Shown here: piece by piece, positions 7,725 to 14,796 of the stretch | How the letters are laid out: the number at the start of each line of letters is the position of its first letter | Position numbering within the stretch: position 1 is the first letter of the stretch | Position numbers and translations under genes: made by a program | Assembly (NCBI GenBank): GCA_016190025.1 | Contig: JACPRG010000112.1 | Span: 1 to 19,514 of the forward strand | DNA from: Candidatus Tectimicrobiota bacterium | GTDB lineage: Bacteria > UBA8248 > JACPRG01 | DNA length: 19,514 nucleotides | Direction of reading: 5' to 3' | Notes under the pieces: generated by a model | What the model was told of the DNA's origin: nothing | Database searches by the model: none | The model's input: the letters and a program-made list of their open reading frames with translations, nothing else

Positions 7725-7771
7725 CCCATGGTCTCCTGGGCCGTGGGAGAAGACGGGGGCGCCCTTTGGAA

Positions 7772-7834
7772 AGGTCACGGACCCCAAGAGGTCATGGACC
7801 TCAAGAGGTCACAGACCCCAAAAGGTCACTATCC
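7772..7834. repeat. 17-bp tandem repeats upstream of the cyclase gene
   Basis: Three full units of exactly 17 bases and one partial: AGGTCACGGACCCCAAG (7772-7788), AGGTCATGGACCTCAAG (7789-7805), AGGTCACAGACCCCAAA (7806-7822), then AGGTCACTATCC. Each unit contains a GGTC-N3-GACC dyad, and the junction of units 2 and 3 forms a perfect GACCTC-AA-GAGGTC palindrome (7797-7810). The array ends about 48 bases upstream of the cyclase start, where an operator or activator site would be. It may equally be a neutral microrepeat. Confidence 0.85.
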
Positions 7835-7914
7835 TCGATCCGACGGTTGGGCCCGGCCTCCTGTCTCCCCCGGCGCGGACGAGGACTCCATCGGCCGGTC
7901 TGGCGTCCGGCGCT

Positions 7915-8340
7915 CTACTTGGTCAGGCCGAGGGCCTTCGCGGCCCGGCGCAGGTCGGTCGCTTTCGCCCAGTGGATCCAGAAAATCGCGCCGAACCGGC
8001 CGCTTCCCGCGCACAGGGCCGTCACCGCGGTGACGTTGATGTTGGCCTTGCCGAGCTTCTCCAGGATGCCCGCCAGGACGCCGATGCGGTCGTCGCCCGT
8101 GACCAGAAACGCCTTCTTTTTCCGGCTGATCTTCAGCTTAGCTTTCCGGGCGGCCTTCAGAAAGGGCGCCGCGTCCTCGGGCACGAGGTCCACCTGGACG
8201 TGGCGCCGCTCGGGGAAGGCGTGGACGGCGAGAAGATTGACGCCCGCATCCCGGAAGACGGAGAGGAGTTTCCCTCCCTCGCCCGGTTTGTCGGGGGACT
8301 TCACGTAATAGTAGTCCACCGTTCGGATGGTCTCGGCCAT
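7915..8340 (-). CDS. Tandem ACT-domain protein
   Basis: 141 residues forming two ACT-like ligand-binding modules and no catalytic domain. The first, about residues 8-65, has YYYVKSPDKPGEGGKLLSVFRDAGVNLLAVHAF in the beta-alpha-beta order of ACT domains. The second, about 75-130, has FLVTGDDRIGVLAGILEKLGKANINVTAVTA. ACT pairs bind amino acids or similar small molecules and usually regulate enzymes or transcription. Start ATG at 8340 has AAGGAG 7 bases upstream; the upstream in-frame extension is proline/arginine-rich and not protein-like. It sits between a periplasmic binding-protein gene and a cyclase-family hydrolase gene, so a sensor role for that pathway is a reasonable guess. Confidence 0.85.
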   Translation of the reverse strand: MAETIRTVDYYYVKSPDKPGEGGKLLSVFRDAGVNLLAVHAFPERRHVQVDLVPEDAAPFLKAARKAKLKISRKKKAFLVTGDDRIGVLAGILEKLGKANINVTAVTALCAGSGRFGAIFWIHWAKATDLRRAAKALGLTK

Positions 8341-8443
8341 GGGTTTTCTCCTTCCTGGGGGCTCTCCTGGCGAGGCGGCGGCGGTTGTGTGGGGGGACGC
8401 GGAGTCGCTCGCGCCGCCGTCGGGGGGCTGCGTCTCACGTTCG

Positions 8444-8483
8444 CGGGGCGGCGGAGGGAGCCCCCGGCCCTTCCGCCGCCCCG
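8444..8483 (-). promoter_or_regulatory. Strong stem-loop just after the NMT1-type binding-protein gene
   Basis: A stem of about 15 pairs (8444-8458 with 8469-8483), including an uninterrupted GGGGCGGCGGA/TCCGCCGCCCC block and one G-U pair, with a 10-base loop. It starts 9 bases past the stop codon at 8493. There is no U-tract, so it more likely protects the 3' end of the upstream message, or acts as an inefficient terminator, than as a canonical terminator. Confidence 0.6.
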
Positions 8484-8492
8484 GCGGGCGCC

Positions 8493-9518
8493 TCACCGCT
8501 TGTTGAAGAACCGCAGCTCCTTCGGGAGCTTCTCCACGAACTCGTTGGTGTAGAGGTCCTCGGGCGCGACCTTCGTCTTCACCCCGGAGGACTCCAGCGT
8601 GATCTGGATGGTGCGGGCCATCTTTTCCCGGTCCATGTGCCCGACGCCGTTTTTGTCCGTGTTCGGGTCAAAGTAGTGCATGAAGTGAATGTCCAGCGCC
8701 TCGAGGGAATCGGCCCGGCTCTGCTCCGGATACCTCTTGAGGAACATGTCCACGGCCGCTTCGCGGTTCTTGAACCCCCAGTCCAGCGCCTTGTAGAAAG
8801 CCCGCATGAACCGTTGGATCATGTCTTTCCGCTTCGCGACGTTTTCGTCGGAGGCGACGAGGCCGTTGGTGTAGAGGTCGACCCCCTGATCGGCCCACAG
8901 GAGGCTGACGAGCCTCTTGCCCGCCTGTTTTGCGACCTTCGCGTACCGGGGACGGTTGCTGTGGAAATCGATCGTCACGTCCACGGCTCCCGCTCCCAGG
9001 CTGGGGGGCTTGACCCCGGCCTCCATGTAGAGGACCTGCACCTTGCTCATGTCGATCCCGTTGGCCTTCGCGAAGATCGGGAACATCAGGATGTCGGAGG
9101 AGGCCTTGGGGCCGCCCGTGATCTTCCTTCCCTCAAGGTCCTTGGGCGTCTTGATCCCCGTCTCGGCGAAATAGAAGAGGGTCTCCATGAACTTGGCCGT
9201 CTGCATCATGATCTCTTTCGCCTTGATGCCCTGGGCCCGGCCCAGGGCCGCCGGCCCGGCCCCCGCCGTTCCGATGTCGCACTCGCCCGTGCCGGTCCGT
9301 TTGTAGGAATCGCCCGAGCCGAACCCGCGCACGAAGTTCACGTCCAGCCCCTCGGCCTTAAAATTCCCCCGATCCATGCCCGCGGTGATGAAGGCGTCCT
9401 GTCCGTAGATGATCCAGGCGGCGCAGAATCTGACCTTGGTCGCGGCCAGGGCCTCGGGAGAAAGAAGCAACAGGGCCGCCCATGCGGCGCCCAGCACGAA
9501 CCCAGTCCACCGTTTCAT
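8493..9518 (-). CDS. ABC transporter substrate-binding protein, NMT1/SsuA-like
   Basis: 341 residues. A Sec signal peptide of about 25 residues (MKRW, hydrophobic core, PEALA-AT) leads to a periplasmic binding protein of the NMT1/THI5 and SsuA/TauA superfamily: DRGNFKAEGLDVNFV, GECDIGTAGAGPAAL, TPKDLEGRKITGG, VLYMEAGVKPPSLGAGAVDVTID. Members bind pyrimidines, taurine, sulfonates, nitrate or aromatic acids. The start ATG at 9518 has GGAGGG nine bases upstream. No permease or ATPase gene is adjacent, so it either uses a transporter encoded elsewhere or serves as a sensor. A TenA gene is nearby, but on the opposite strand; a thiamine-pyrimidine ligand is possible but not shown. Confidence 0.9.
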   Translation of the reverse strand: MKRWTGFVLGAAWAALLLLSPEALAATKVRFCAAWIIYGQDAFITAGMDRGNFKAEGLDVNFVRGFGSGDSYKRTGTGECDIGTAGAGPAALGRAQGIKAKEIMMQTAKFMETLFYFAETGIKTPKDLEGRKITGGPKASSDILMFPIFAKANGIDMSKVQVLYMEAGVKPPSLGAGAVDVTIDFHSNRPRYAKVAKQAGKRLVSLLWADQGVDLYTNGLVASDENVAKRKDMIQRFMRAFYKALDWGFKNREAAVDMFLKRYPEQSRADSLEALDIHFMHYFDPNTDKNGVGHMDREKMARTIQITLESSGVKTKVAPEDLYTNEFVEKLPKELRFFNKR

Positions 9519-9568
9519 TGCACATCCCTCCATGTGAGAGCCGTGGCGCAACTCTTCCTGTTGCAGCG

Positions 9569-9577
9569 ATTATCACA
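9569..9577 (-). promoter_or_regulatory. Extended -10 promoter candidate for the binding-protein gene
   Basis: Minus strand TGTGATAAT: a TG-n dinucleotide before GATAAT (5 of 6 matches to TATAAT). There is no fitting -35 box, as is typical of extended -10 promoters. It would start transcription about 45 bases before the ATG at 9518. Confidence 0.45.
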
Positions 9578-9700
9578 GGCCATACCACAAATCGCCGCCG
9601 GAGATCAATCCTTCTGTTCGCTGGCTCACGGTTGACATCGATTCGGGCGGGAATTCGGCCGCGGCGGCCCGGCGACGTCGCGGCGTCCCTGTCGGCCGTG

Positions 9701-9722
9701 TTTTTCGGGGATTTTTCGGGGA
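9701..9722. repeat. 11-bp direct repeat after tlpA
   Basis: TTTTTCGGGGA occurs twice in tandem just downstream of the tlpA stop (9735). It has no hairpin potential of its own. Too short to interpret. Confidence 0.5.
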
Positions 9723-9734
9723 ACTGGGAGGCGG

Positions 9735-10406
9735 CTACGAATCCCCCGGCCCTCTCTCCGCGAGGAGCTGGCGGATATAGGCTTCGGCGTAGGGGCTTTG
9801 CCAATTCCGGGGTCCGACGGCGAAGGCCGCGACCCGGCCGGACCGGTCGATGAGGAAGCTCTCCGGGTGTCCGGTGATGCGGTATGTCCGGCTCACGTCG
9901 CCCCTGGTGTCCAGAAGGGCCGGGAAGGTCCATCCCTTCTTCTTCATCGCCCGGGCGACCACTCCCTCGACCTCGCCCACGTTGACCGCGAAGATGGCCA
10001 AGTCCTTCCGCGAGCGGCGGTCTTCATAAAACTGCTGGATGGAGGGACCCTCCACCAGGCAGGTCTGTCACCAGGTAGTCCGGAAGGTGAGGAAAACCAC
10101 CCGGCCCCGGAGGTCCGAGAGGCGGACGGCTCCCCCGTTCAACGCGGGCAGGGCGAAATCCGGCGCCGGCTCTCGGGCCTTGGGGATGGAGAAGAAGACG
10201 CGATATCCCTCCTCCGTCCGCCGGAAATCCCACGCCTTTTGAAGCGCGCTCTTCCCGAAGAGCGCCAGCAGCAGGACGGTCGAGACGGAGAAGGCCGCGA
10301 CGATCCCCGCCCGTCGGATTTTTCCGGAAGCGGCGCCGGCGCCTTCCGGTTCGATCGCCGCCCTCCCCGGCGACGAAGACTGAAGTTTGGCCTCCCGCTG
10401 ACGCAT
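9735..10406 (-). CDS. TlpA/CcmG-like thioredoxin with selenocysteine (UxxC), UGA at 10068-10070
   Basis: A membrane-anchored periplasmic thiol-disulfide redoxin, 223 residues if the in-frame UGA is read as selenocysteine (residue 113). A helix at about 33-52 anchors it. The TlpA/AhpC-type fold follows: REPAPDFALPALNGG, VRLSDLRGRVVFLTF, the active site TTW-U-QTC, then TFPALLDTRGD and the cis-proline loop ITGHPESFLIDRSG. Family members have CxxC here; the UGA exactly replaces the first cysteine, and Cys116 remains. Reading stays open for 110 codons beyond, with family features, and the downstream part has no Shine-Dalgarno of its own. A SECIS-like hairpin follows directly. Start ATG 10406 has GGAGGG upstream and lies 5 bases after the preceding stop. 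As last gene after ccmF, ccmH and a ccmI-like gene, it probably supplies reductant for cytochrome c assembly. A nonsense mutation is the alternative. Confidence 0.85.
10035..10058 (-). promoter_or_regulatory. Bacterial SECIS-like hairpin after the UGA codon
   Basis: In the mRNA, starting 9 bases after the UGA, CUGG-UGGAGG pairs with CCUCCA-CCAG: 10 pairs, with a single bulged U (10039) and a GUC apical loop (10048-10046). The GGUC apex lies 18 bases after the UGA. As I recall, the fdhF SECIS of E. coli also has a GGUC apex at this distance and a bulged U, and these are what SelB recognises. Here the bulged U is on the 3' side of the stem, a difference from fdhF. Confidence 0.75.
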
Positions 10407-10411
10407 CTCCC

Positions 10412-10864
10412 TTATCCCTCCGTTTCCGCCAGTTCCGTTCCGCAGGACGGGCAGTATCGGGCCCCCGCAGGCGCCCGGCGGCCGCACCCGTGACAGAAGG
10501 GGGGTTGTTCCCTCCCGTCGAGACGGGCCTTTTCCCGGATCCCGCTGACCTCTCGTTCGATCTCCTCCAAGAGCGACGCCTCTCGCCCGTGTTCGCCCAT
10601 CTCCCGGTAGACAGCGAAAACGTCCTTCTCAAGCCGGCTGCGAAGGCCCCGGTGGTCTCTTGGGGAGAGCTTTCCCGTCTGAAGGTCGAAGTCCACGTCT
10701 TTGATGGCGTCGATCAACTCGGCTTTGCGCCCTTCCAGGCCGGGCCGCGCGCTCCCCTCGTCTTCGAAGGTCCCTTCCAGCGAATCGAGGTCCGGCCGGA
10801 ACACCGGCTTCGCCACCAAGCCGATCACTGCGGCGAGCATCAAAGCGCCCCACAAAAAAATCAT
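10412..10864 (-). CDS. CcmI-like cytochrome c biogenesis protein with C-terminal zinc ribbon
   Basis: 150 residues. An N-terminal membrane helix (MIFLWGALMLAAVIGLVAKPVF) is followed by the CcmI/CycH-type segment ELIDAIKDVDFDLQTGKLSPRDHRGLRSRLE, as in the N-terminal part of CcmI. Then comes a charged, coiled-coil-prone stretch, and last a zinc ribbon with two CxxC knuckles (CHGCG near 126 and CPSCG near 141). CcmI normally presents apocytochrome to the CcmF/H lyase and carries TPR repeats, which are absent here. The start at 10864 follows GGAGGAGG, just after the ccmH stop. It lies between ccmH and the selenoprotein gene, supporting a part in heme ligation. The zinc ribbon should lie on the side opposite to normal CcmI TPRs unless the topology differs. 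Confidence 0.82.
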   Translation of the reverse strand: MIFLWGALMLAAVIGLVAKPVFRPDLDSLEGTFEDEGSARPGLEGRKAELIDAIKDVDFDLQTGKLSPRDHRGLRSRLEKDVFAVYREMGEHGREASLLEEIEREVSGIREKARLDGREQPPFCHGCGRRAPAGARYCPSCGTELAETEG

Positions 10865-10874
10865 TGCCTCCTCC

Positions 10875-11363
10875 TCAATCCGACTCGGCCATCTCTCTTT
10901 CCAGCCGCTCGGCGAACGCCTTTTCCTCCATTTCGTCCGACCGGGCAGTCGGTGGAGCGGATTCTTCTGTCCCTTCCCCCGTGGAGGCCCTTTTCCACCT
11001 CCGGAGCATCGCGAGGATGCCGGCACCTCCCGCGACGATGGCGAAGAACGGGAGAATCCAGGCCGTCAGGTTGAAGCCCCGTTTGGTGGGAGCGGCCAGG
11101 ACCTTTTCCCCGTACTGCTCCACGAAGTAGGCCACGATGGCGTCCTTGTCCTTCCCCTGGCCGATCATCTCCACGATCAGCGCCTTGGCCGGGACCGCCC
11201 ACCCCTCCATCTCGCAGACGCTCAACACCTTTCCGCAGCCGCAGAGGCAGATGAGGTCGCGGGCGACCTCTTCCAGGGTCAAGGCCCACGGGCGTCCCGC
11301 CGTCCCGAAGAGCGTCAGGACGGCGAGGGTCGCCGCCCTCCAGGGTTTTCTCGCGCTACGCAT
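10875..11363 (-). CDS. ccmH: Cytochrome c maturation protein CcmH (CycL/NrfF type)
   Basis: 162 residues. A signal peptide of about 27 residues, the CcmH fold LTLEEVARDLICLCGC...LSVC, a helix-rich VPAKALIVEMIGQGKDKDAIVAYFVEQYGEKVLAAP, one membrane helix at about 97-117 and a charged cytoplasmic tail. CcmH keeps apocytochrome CxxCH cysteines reduced for heme attachment by CcmF. The classical LRCxxC motif is replaced by a cysteine-rich version with Cys39, Cys41, Cys43 and Cys50, a variant seen in deltaproteobacteria-like genomes. Its ATG overlaps the last 8 bases of ccmF, implying translational coupling. Confidence 0.93.
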   Translation of the reverse strand: MRSARKPWRAATLAVLTLFGTAGRPWALTLEEVARDLICLCGCGKVLSVCEMEGWAVPAKALIVEMIGQGKDKDAIVAYFVEQYGEKVLAAPTKRGFNLTAWILPFFAIVAGGAGILAMLRRWKRASTGEGTEESAPPTARSDEMEEKAFAERLEREMAESD

Positions 11364-13347
11364 GTCCCACCAATTCCGCTTGTCGGCGCCTGGGGCGGGC
11401 CGGCCTTGCGGGGGTTTTCCGGTCGGGCCACATGGCGATGAGGGTCCCTGCGGACAGCAGTCCCCCGCCGATCCAGATCCATATCACCAGGGGGTTGATG
11501 AGGACCTGAAAGGTGGCCGCTCCCTTCGGGTCCAGGGCGGCCAGGATGACGTAGAGGTCTTCTTTGAGCGTCGAGCGGATGGCCACCTCGGTCGTCGGCT
11601 GATCGGTCTTCCGGTGAAAATTCCGCTCCGGCTTGAGCAGCCCCAGCGGCGCCCCGCCCTGAAAGACGGCGAGCCTCGCCTCCGCCACGTCCATGTGGCC
11701 CTTGGGGTACCAGGCGAAATCCTGATAGGTCAGGGTGTAATCCCGGATGGTCATGGATTCCCCCTTGTTCAGGAACGCCTTCTTTTCCACCGTGAAGGCG
11801 CGCCCGGAGACGCCGACGAAGATCAGGAGCAAGCCGATGTGGATGATGTATCCGCCGTAGCGGCGCTTGTTTTTGGCCACGAGGGAGAGGAAGGCCCGGA
11901 CGTAGCCCGACTCGGTGGTCGCCGCGCGGGCCCGCGTCCCTCGGTGGAATTCGAGAAAGATGGTCGCCGCGACGAAGACGGAGAGGGTGAAGGAGACAAA
12001 GGCGTAGGGGTCTCTCACCCCCAGGAAGAAAATCCCGGGCGCCGCGGCTAGGCCGACGGCCGCGGGCAAAAGAAAGTTCTTCCGGAAGTTTTTGGAGGAG
12101 GCCTTCCGCCACGCGATGAGGGGACAGATCCCCGTCAGGAGCAGCAGAGCCAGGAAGATGGGGATGGTCACCCGGTTGTAGAAGGGAGGGCCCACGGTGA
12201 TCTTCACGCCCCGGACGGCCTCGGAGACGAGGGGGAAGACGGTGCCCCAGAACACCGCGAAGGCCGCCCCCACCAGCAACAGGTTGTTGAAGAGAAAGGA
12301 GCTCTCGCGGGAGAGCAGGGATTCTATCTCGTTGACGCTCCTCAGGCCGTCCATCCGGGAGAACAGCAGGGTCAGAGAGGCCGCCAGGACAACCGCCAGA
12401 AAGCTCAGAAAGACCGGCCCCACCGAGGACTGGGCGAAGGAGTGCACCGAGGAGAGGATGCCGCTTCGGGTCAGGAAGGTCCCGAAGACCGAGAGGGCGA
12501 AGGTGATGATGATCAGAGACATGTTCCAGACCTTGAGCATGCCCTTTTTCTCTTGGATCATCACGGAGTGCAGATAAGCCGTCCCCGTGAGCCAGGGCAT
12601 GAAGGAGGCGCTCTCCACCGGGTCCCACATCCAGTACCCGCCCCACCCCAGCTCCAGGTAGGCCCACTGGGCCCCGAAGAGGTTTCCCACGGCCAGAAAA
12701 AACCAGGAGAACAGCGTCCACCGCCGCGTGCTGCGGATCCAATCGGCGTCCAGGCGCCGGGTGATGAGCGCCGCCATGGCGAACGCGAAGGGGACGGTGA
12801 AACCGACGTACCCCAGGTACAGCGTCGGCGGGTGAAAGAACATGCCCGGGTTCTGAAGGAGCGGGTTCAGGCCCTGCCCGTCGGCGGGGGGGCTGCTCAG
12901 CACGCGGAACGGGTTCGCCAGGAAGAGGAGAACCGCCAGGAAGAACAGGACCACCCCCATCAGGACGGCCACCACCCAGGGCATGAGGACCCGGTTTTGA
13001 CGCCGGTTCTGATGCACCACCATCCAGGCGAACAGCGAGAGCATCCAGACCCAGAACAGGAGCGATCCGTCCTGGCCCGCGTAGAAAGCTGAAAGGGTAT
13101 AGGGCAGCGGCAGGTCCCGGCTCGAGTAGGAGGCCACGTAGGCGAGGCGGAAATCGCGGGCCCAGAAGGCGTAGATGAGCAGGATTGACGCGACGGTCAA
13201 AAGTCCGCCCACCGCCCACACGGCGCGCTCGCCGCTGCGGACCCAGGCGGCTTCCCTTTTCGCGGCCCCCCACAGGACCGTCACGCCCGCGTAGACGGAG
13301 ACGAGTAAGGAGAGAGCGATGGAAAAAGACCCCAGGGTCGGCAACAC
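11356..13347 (-). CDS. ccmF: Cytochrome c heme lyase subunit CcmF
   Basis: 663 residues, family length, with many membrane helices. CcmF transfers heme to apocytochrome c. The heme-handling WWD motif is clear: WGGYWMWDPVE at 235-245. Upstream is the family signature LNPLLQNPGMFFHPPTLYLGYVGF (about 160-183), and FYAGQDGSLLFWVWMLSL lies near 88-105. A periplasmic C-terminal part near 510-620 ends in a last helix and an arginine-rich tail. The start is GTG at 13347 with AAGGAG 7 bases upstream. It follows the second Rieske gene by about 90 bases and overlaps ccmH. CcmABCDE are not in the window, so the operon is a partial system I set. Confidence 0.96.
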   Translation of the reverse strand: MLPTLGSFSIALSLLVSVYAGVTVLWGAAKREAAWVRSGERAVWAVGGLLTVASILLIYAFWARDFRLAYVASYSSRDLPLPYTLSAFYAGQDGSLLFWVWMLSLFAWMVVHQNRRQNRVLMPWVVAVLMGVVLFFLAVLLFLANPFRVLSSPPADGQGLNPLLQNPGMFFHPPTLYLGYVGFTVPFAFAMAALITRRLDADWIRSTRRWTLFSWFFLAVGNLFGAQWAYLELGWGGYWMWDPVESASFMPWLTGTAYLHSVMIQEKKGMLKVWNMSLIIITFALSVFGTFLTRSGILSSVHSFAQSSVGPVFLSFLAVVLAASLTLLFSRMDGLRSVNEIESLLSRESSFLFNNLLLVGAAFAVFWGTVFPLVSEAVRGVKITVGPPFYNRVTIPIFLALLLLTGICPLIAWRKASSKNFRKNFLLPAAVGLAAAPGIFFLGVRDPYAFVSFTLSVFVAATIFLEFHRGTRARAATTESGYVRAFLSLVAKNKRRYGGYIIHIGLLLIFVGVSGRAFTVEKKAFLNKGESMTIRDYTLTYQDFAWYPKGHMDVAEARLAVFQGGAPLGLLKPERNFHRKTDQPTTEVAIRSTLKEDLYVILAALDPKGAATFQVLINPLVIWIWIGGGLLSAGTLIAMWPDRKTPARPARPRRRQAELVGHA

Positions 13348-13435
13348 TTCGGTCTCCTTCGGCGGGAATCTGGTTTCCGGTCCGGCGACCCGCGGTCTGC
13401 GGGGGGGCGCTAACCTTCCATGGGCCGTTCAGCCC

Positions 13436-13942
13436 TCAGGCCTGGAACGTTTCGTGCGGGCTGACCACCTCTCGCGCGTCCACGACGACGCGCCCGTCGG
13501 GCGACTTCGCGACCCGGTAGAAGTCAAGAGGCCGCGGCGCGGGGCCGGCCAAAACCCGCCCGTATCCGTCGAAGACGCTCCCGTGGCAGGGGCACCGGGA
13601 GCGCAGGACCTCGGGTGGCGCGCCGGGAGCCCCGACGAAGGGGCCGGTGACGCACCGCAGGTGCGTGCAAATGGCCGTGCACGCCCGGAAGCCGCCTTTC
13701 TCCCGGAAGAGGAAGACTTTCTGAGCCGCGAGAAAGGTGATCGACCCGACGGGATACTTGTCCGGCGAGTCCAGCTTGAAGACGTCCCCCCCTTCGTACA
13801 CTACGTTGGGAAAAAGGAAGCGGATGTTCGCCAAGCTCGGCCCGATGACCGAGACCAGGAGGGAGGTCCACCCCAGACCCAGGAGGAAACGGCGCCGGTG
13901 GGCCGATTCATCCGAGGAAACGGCGCTGGCGTGATCACGCAT
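13436..13942 (-). CDS. Rieske [2Fe-2S] protein (second copy)
   Basis: 168 residues: a short cytoplasmic N-terminus with RRR, a membrane helix at about 19-40, and a periplasmic Rieske domain. Both cluster boxes are intact, CTHLRC (Cys92, His94, Cys97) and CPCHGS (Cys117, Cys119, His120). Cys92, His94, Cys117 and His120 bind the cluster; Cys97 and Cys119 form the disulfide. Between them is a family-unusual GAPGAPPEVL insert. The arginine before Cys97 replaces the usual glycine (CTHLGC), which may change the potential. Shine-Dalgarno GGAGGAGGG lies 7 bases before the ATG. No cytochrome b gene is adjacent. Confidence 0.93.
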   Translation of the reverse strand: MRDHASAVSSDESAHRRRFLLGLGWTSLLVSVIGPSLANIRFLFPNVVYEGGDVFKLDSPDKYPVGSITFLAAQKVFLFREKGGFRACTAICTHLRCVTGPFVGAPGAPPEVLRSRCPCHGSVFDGYGRVLAGPAPRPLDFYRVAKSPDGRVVVDAREVVSPHETFQA

Positions 13943-13991
13943 GTTTGCCCTCCTCCTCTGAGAGGCGGGGGTTTTTCATGGTCTGTGGAGA

Positions 13992-14024
13992 AGGCTCCTG
14001 CGCCCGGCGGGCGCGCAGGAGCCT
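13992..14024 (-). promoter_or_regulatory. Intercistronic stem-loop between the two Rieske genes
   Basis: A perfect 12-bp inverted repeat, AGGCTCCTGCGC and its complement, with a 9-base loop, starting 12 bases past the stop of the first Rieske gene. No U-tract follows. Transcript stabilisation or partial termination are the likely roles. Confidence 0.6.
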
Positions 14025-14036
14025 CGGGCGGCGCGC

Positions 14037-14480
14037 TCAGGCCGTTCGTGAGACGTAAACCTTTCCCCCTTTCTCGGTCGCCACGTACGCGGGCAGAGGG
14101 CGCGGCGGCGGTCCGCCGATGTTCTTGCCGTACAGGTCGTAATGGCCGTTGTGGCAGGCGCACCAGATGTGCTCCAGGTCCGCCCGGTACTGGACGGTGC
14201 ACGCCAAATGGGTGCAGATGGCGCTGAAGGCCCGGAGCTCGCTCGAGGGTGTCCGGACCAGGATGGCCGGCTCGTTGCCGAACCGGAAGATCTTCGCTGA
14301 GCCGGGTTTCAGCTCACTCGCTTGGGCCGCCATGACCTCCGTGGCCCGCGCCTCGGCGTTTTTGGGCGGGCTGAGAAACCGGAGCACCGGGTAGAGCATC
14401 GTGACGAACATCGCGCCCACCCCGGTTCCCAGAAACCAGTTCAGGAACACGCGTCGGGTTTTTTCTGTGATCCACTTCAT
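14037..14480 (-). CDS. Rieske [2Fe-2S] protein (first copy)
   Basis: 147 residues like the Rieske subunit of bc1/b6f complexes: a membrane helix at about 11-36 and a periplasmic cluster domain with CTHLAC (Cys89, His91, Cys94) and CACHNGHYD (Cys107, Cys109, His110). This second box differs from the usual [17 protein letters not shown], the C-terminal proline loop of the family, follows. GAGGTGGG lies shortly before the ATG. This is the first gene of the minus-strand electron-transfer/Ccm cluster. A quinol-oxidising cytochrome b would be expected as partner but is absent from the window. Confidence 0.94.
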   Translation of the reverse strand: MKWITEKTRRVFLNWFLGTGVGAMFVTMLYPVLRFLSPPKNAEARATEVMAAQASELKPGSAKIFRFGNEPAILVRTPSSELRAFSAICTHLACTVQYRADLEHIWCACHNGHYDLYGKNIGGPPPRPLPAYVATEKGGKVYVSRTA

Positions 14481-14796
14481 TTAGTCCCACCTCGCTTTCT
14501 ATCCCCCAACTCCCGACCCGCCTGGATGGTTCTATTCAAGCGCGAAAAGCGAGAGTCCAGGTTCCCCTGTAAAACCCTCCAACCGAGAGTAAATGCACCG
14601 CGCGTGCCGCTTTGCCAGTTGGGCTTTCCGCCGGCCTGTATCTCAATCACAAGTAAATCAATGGGTTTGGGGGGGAGGAAAAAGCGAGCCGGACGGGATA
14701 CCCGGAACCGGAGTCCGGACGATTAGTTTTTTCGCGATGCGGCTGCGCCGTTGAGAATAATTTGCGCGGAAAGGGACGTGCGGGAAGAACGAAGGC
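14481..14796. other. Gap between the first Rieske gene and the MFS gene
   Basis: 316 bases, less GC-rich than the surroundings around 14641-14672. It should contain the promoter of the Rieske/Ccm cluster, but I find no pair of boxes with good spacing. A short CGGG-CCCG hairpin (around 14695-14705) is followed within about 15 bases on the minus strand by a run of five Ts, a weak candidate terminator of the MFS gene. No gene is visible. Confidence 0.5.

Noticed and set aside
8493..9518. Assigning the binding protein as ThiY for thiamine precursor uptake because TenA is near
   Set aside because: TenA is on the opposite strand in another unit, no ThiX/ThiZ genes are adjacent, and the N-terminal ligand motif differs from the usual THI5/ThiY pattern.
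9735..10487. tlpA as a pseudogene with a nonsense mutation
   Set aside because: The UGA is at the one codon where selenocysteine is expected, a SECIS-like hairpin follows, and the rest of the gene has no other damage. It remains the main alternative.
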